Below are positions 12,752-14,316 of a stretch of 14,316 nucleotides of DNA, piece by piece. Source of the stretch: Minisyncoccota bacterium (GTDB taxonomy: Bacteria > Patescibacteriota > Minisyncoccia > Moranbacterales > GCA-2747515). The position numbers were made by a program, and so were the translations under genes. The stretch spans positions 1 through 14,316 of the forward strand of contig CALIRC010000042.1 of NCBI GenBank assembly GCA_938044295.1, read 5' to 3'. The notes beneath the pieces are model-generated. The model saw only the letters and a program-made list of their open reading frames with translations, did no database searches and was not told the origin of the DNA. Position 1 is the stretch's first letter. Every line of letters begins with the position of its first letter.

Positions 12752-14316
12752 ATGAGTGAAGAAATTATAGTACCGTTTGCCAATACGAATTTCCGCAATA
12801 AAAGAGTGACATTTGGTATAAAGACCGACGATCGCCGCCGCCATATGTATGCCATCGGTAAGACCGGTATGGGCAAGACAAATCTCCTAGAGAATCTTGC
12901 AATTCAAGATATCCGCGGTGGCCATGGCATTTGTTTTATCGATCCACATGGAGATACTGCTGAGAAGCTCATCAGTATGATTCCATCCAGCAGGATGGAC
13001 GATGTGATCTATTTTAATCCTGCAGATCAAGATTTCCCAATCTCCTTCAATGTGATGGAAAACGTAGATCCTCGCTTTCGCCCTCTGGTAGCCTCAGGAT
13101 TAATCGGTGTTTTCCAAAAGCTCTGGGCAGATTCGTGGGGACCGCGACTAGAATACATTCTCAGAAATGCTATTCTCGCACTTTTAGAGTGCCCCGATAG
13201 CACATTGCTCGGTGTAATGCGTATTCTAGTGGATAAAAAATATCGCATACAAGTCATAAATCATGTAAAAGATCCTGTTGTACGCACTTTCTGGGTTGAT
13301 GAATTTTCGCAGTGGAATGAACGGGTTTTACAAGAGGTCATTTCACCAATTCAGAACAAGGTAGGACAGTTTCTTACAAGCCCACTGATTCGAAATGTTG
13401 TTGGACAGGAGAAATCAGCTTTCAATGTACGCAAAGTAATGGATGAACAAAAGATTCTTGTCCTCAATTTAGCTAAGGGACGCATCGGTGAAGATAACTC
13501 CTCACTCTTAGGTGCAATGATGGTAACAAAGATTCAACTTGCAGCAATGGGACGTGTTGATATGGAAGAGGATGATCGCAAAGATTTTTATCTCTATGTT
13601 GATGAGTTTCAGAACTTTGCCACAGAATCATTTGCTAATATCCTTTCGGAAGCGCGTAAGTACCGCCTTTGCTTGATCTTGGCACATCAGTATATAGCGC
13701 AGCTACAAGATGAGGTACGAGATGCCGTTTTTGGAAATGTCGGCACTCTCGTGTCATTTCGAGTGGGTGCTGCAGATGCGGAAATTCTTGAAAAAGAGTT
13801 TGAACCAATTTTCATGATGAATGACATCGTAAATCTACCAAAGTATCAAATCTACCTAAAGCTAATGATTGATGGTGTCGCAGGGGACGCATTTAGTGCA
13901 AATACATTGCCACCCGTGGAAATTCTCGAGGAAGATAGTACACAAAAAGTAATTAGGATTTCCAGAGAAAAATATGCGCAGAGTATTGAAAAAGTAGAGG
14001 CAGACATCATGAGTTGGAGTGGTATGAGTGTGCCAAGTAGTGCGCAGGAAGGTGCACCAGGCGATAAGTCGTCAGTAGTAAAATCAGCACCGACAACACC
14101 CCCAAGGCCAGGTGGCCCCACTTCTGATTCTCCTCTTCAAAAAACACCAGCTGTAGTGAAGGAAAAACCAGAAGCACCAAGAGAAATGCATGATGCAATT
14201 TGTGCGATGTGCGGACTCGCAATTCAGGTTCCATTTAAGCCCGATGGATCAAGGCCAGTATATTGTAAAGATTGCTTAAAAGAGGTACAAAGGGAGAAAG
14301 CAAAAGAAGAAACAGT
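12752..14316 (+). CDS. VirD4/TraD-like P-loop ATPase with C-terminal zinc motif (partial at window end)
   Basis: At least 521 residues, still open at the window edge. Walker A is GKTGMGKT (36-43), followed by CFIDPHGD (61-68). Walker B is FYLYVDEFQNF (279-289, Asp284-Glu285). Further conserved parts are ILVLNLAKGRIGEDNS, ILSEARKYRLCLILAHQY (a sensor-like segment) and GTLVSFRVGAADA. This is the layout of the DUF87/HerA-VirD4-TraD family of hexameric translocation ATPases, with no transmembrane helix. A Pro-rich linker (about 430-478) leads to CAMC...CKDC, with exactly 17 residues between the two pairs (Cys484, 487, 505, 508), the CxxC-x17-CxxC zinc-binding motif frequent in Patescibacteria. 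The upstream gene encodes a membrane protein that may supply its anchor. Coupling of DNA or protein to a type IV-like channel or pilus is the likely role; the substrate is unknown. Confidence 0.88.
   Translation, partial: MSEEIIVPFANTNFRNKRVTFGIKTDDRRRHMYAIGKTGMGKTNLLENLAIQDIRGGHGICFIDPHGDTAEKLISMIPSSRMDDVIYFNPADQDFPISFNVMENVDPRFRPLVASGLIGVFQKLWADSWGPRLEYILRNAILALLECPDSTLLGVMRILVDKKYRIQVINHVKDPVVRTFWVDEFSQWNERVLQEVISPIQNKVGQFLTSPLIRNVVGQEKSAFNVRKVMDEQKILVLNLAKGRIGEDNSSLLGAMMVTKIQLAAMGRVDMEEDDRKDFYLYVDEFQNFATESFANILSEARKYRLCLILAHQYIAQLQDEVRDAVFGNVGTLVSFRVGAADAEILEKEFEPIFMMNDIVNLPKYQIYLKLMIDGVAGDAFSANTLPPVEILEEDSTQKVIRISREKYAQSIEKVEADIMSWSGMSVPSSAQEGAPGDKSSVVKSAPTTPPRPGGPTSDSPLQKTPAVVKEKPEAPREMHDAICAMCGLAIQVPFKPDGSRPVYCKDCLKEVQREKAKEET

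Overview
The window looks like a chromosomal segment of a Candidate Phyla Radiation (Patescibacteria) bacterium. It is AT-rich and mostly + strand, with short intergenic gaps, and it uses the standard code: TGA ends proS and the CNNM/CBS gene, which argues against Gracilibacteria and Absconditabacteria. The lineage call is an inference. It rests on an archaeal-type UMP kinase, a short ProRS without the editing insert, a one-TM protein with an Ada-like zinc domain, a two-gene VirD4-like ATPase module with a CxxC-x17-CxxC tail, a SPxTG-type sortase pair, and a near absence of Shine-Dalgarno sequences.

Layout. (1) 1-958: rpmA (bL27) on the minus strand with its own consensus promoter, leader hairpin and terminator, divergent from a small membrane-anchored Ada-like protein. 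(2) 1106-6341: a housekeeping cluster of archaeal-type pyrH, a beta-propeller lipoprotein, frr, rseP and proS. It is a shortened form of the bacterial tsf-pyrH-frr-uppS-cdsA-dxr-rseP-proS neighbourhood, closed by an intrinsic terminator at 6439-6463. (3) 6603-9080: a cell-surface pair made of a cysteine-rich, SdrD-B-like secreted protein with a SPDTG sorting tail and a membrane-anchored sortase. The sortase carries calcium-binding (thrombospondin type-3-like) repeats, and a 20-bp palindrome covers its -35. (4) 9108-10145: a CNNM/CBS membrane protein, 27 bp after the sortase. (5) 10205-11236: a sigma-70 region 4 / HARE-HTH fusion with its own promoter. (6) 11365-14316: a membrane protein ending in a segment typical of VirD4/DUF87-type proteins, followed by a separate P-loop ATPase that runs off the window end.

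The surface pair and the export-type ATPase pair are the least ordinary parts. The likely story is a sortase that anchors the adjacent substrate under calcium control, and a coupling-type ATPase whose membrane half is encoded by its own gene. Both are inferences from domains and adjacency. Promoters were found by eye; six of the seven reported have a TGn extended -10. No tRNA, rRNA, CRISPR array, IS element or origin was seen. No gene-free stretch exceeds about 300 bases; the longest (6342-6602) holds a terminator, two inverted repeats and a promoter.
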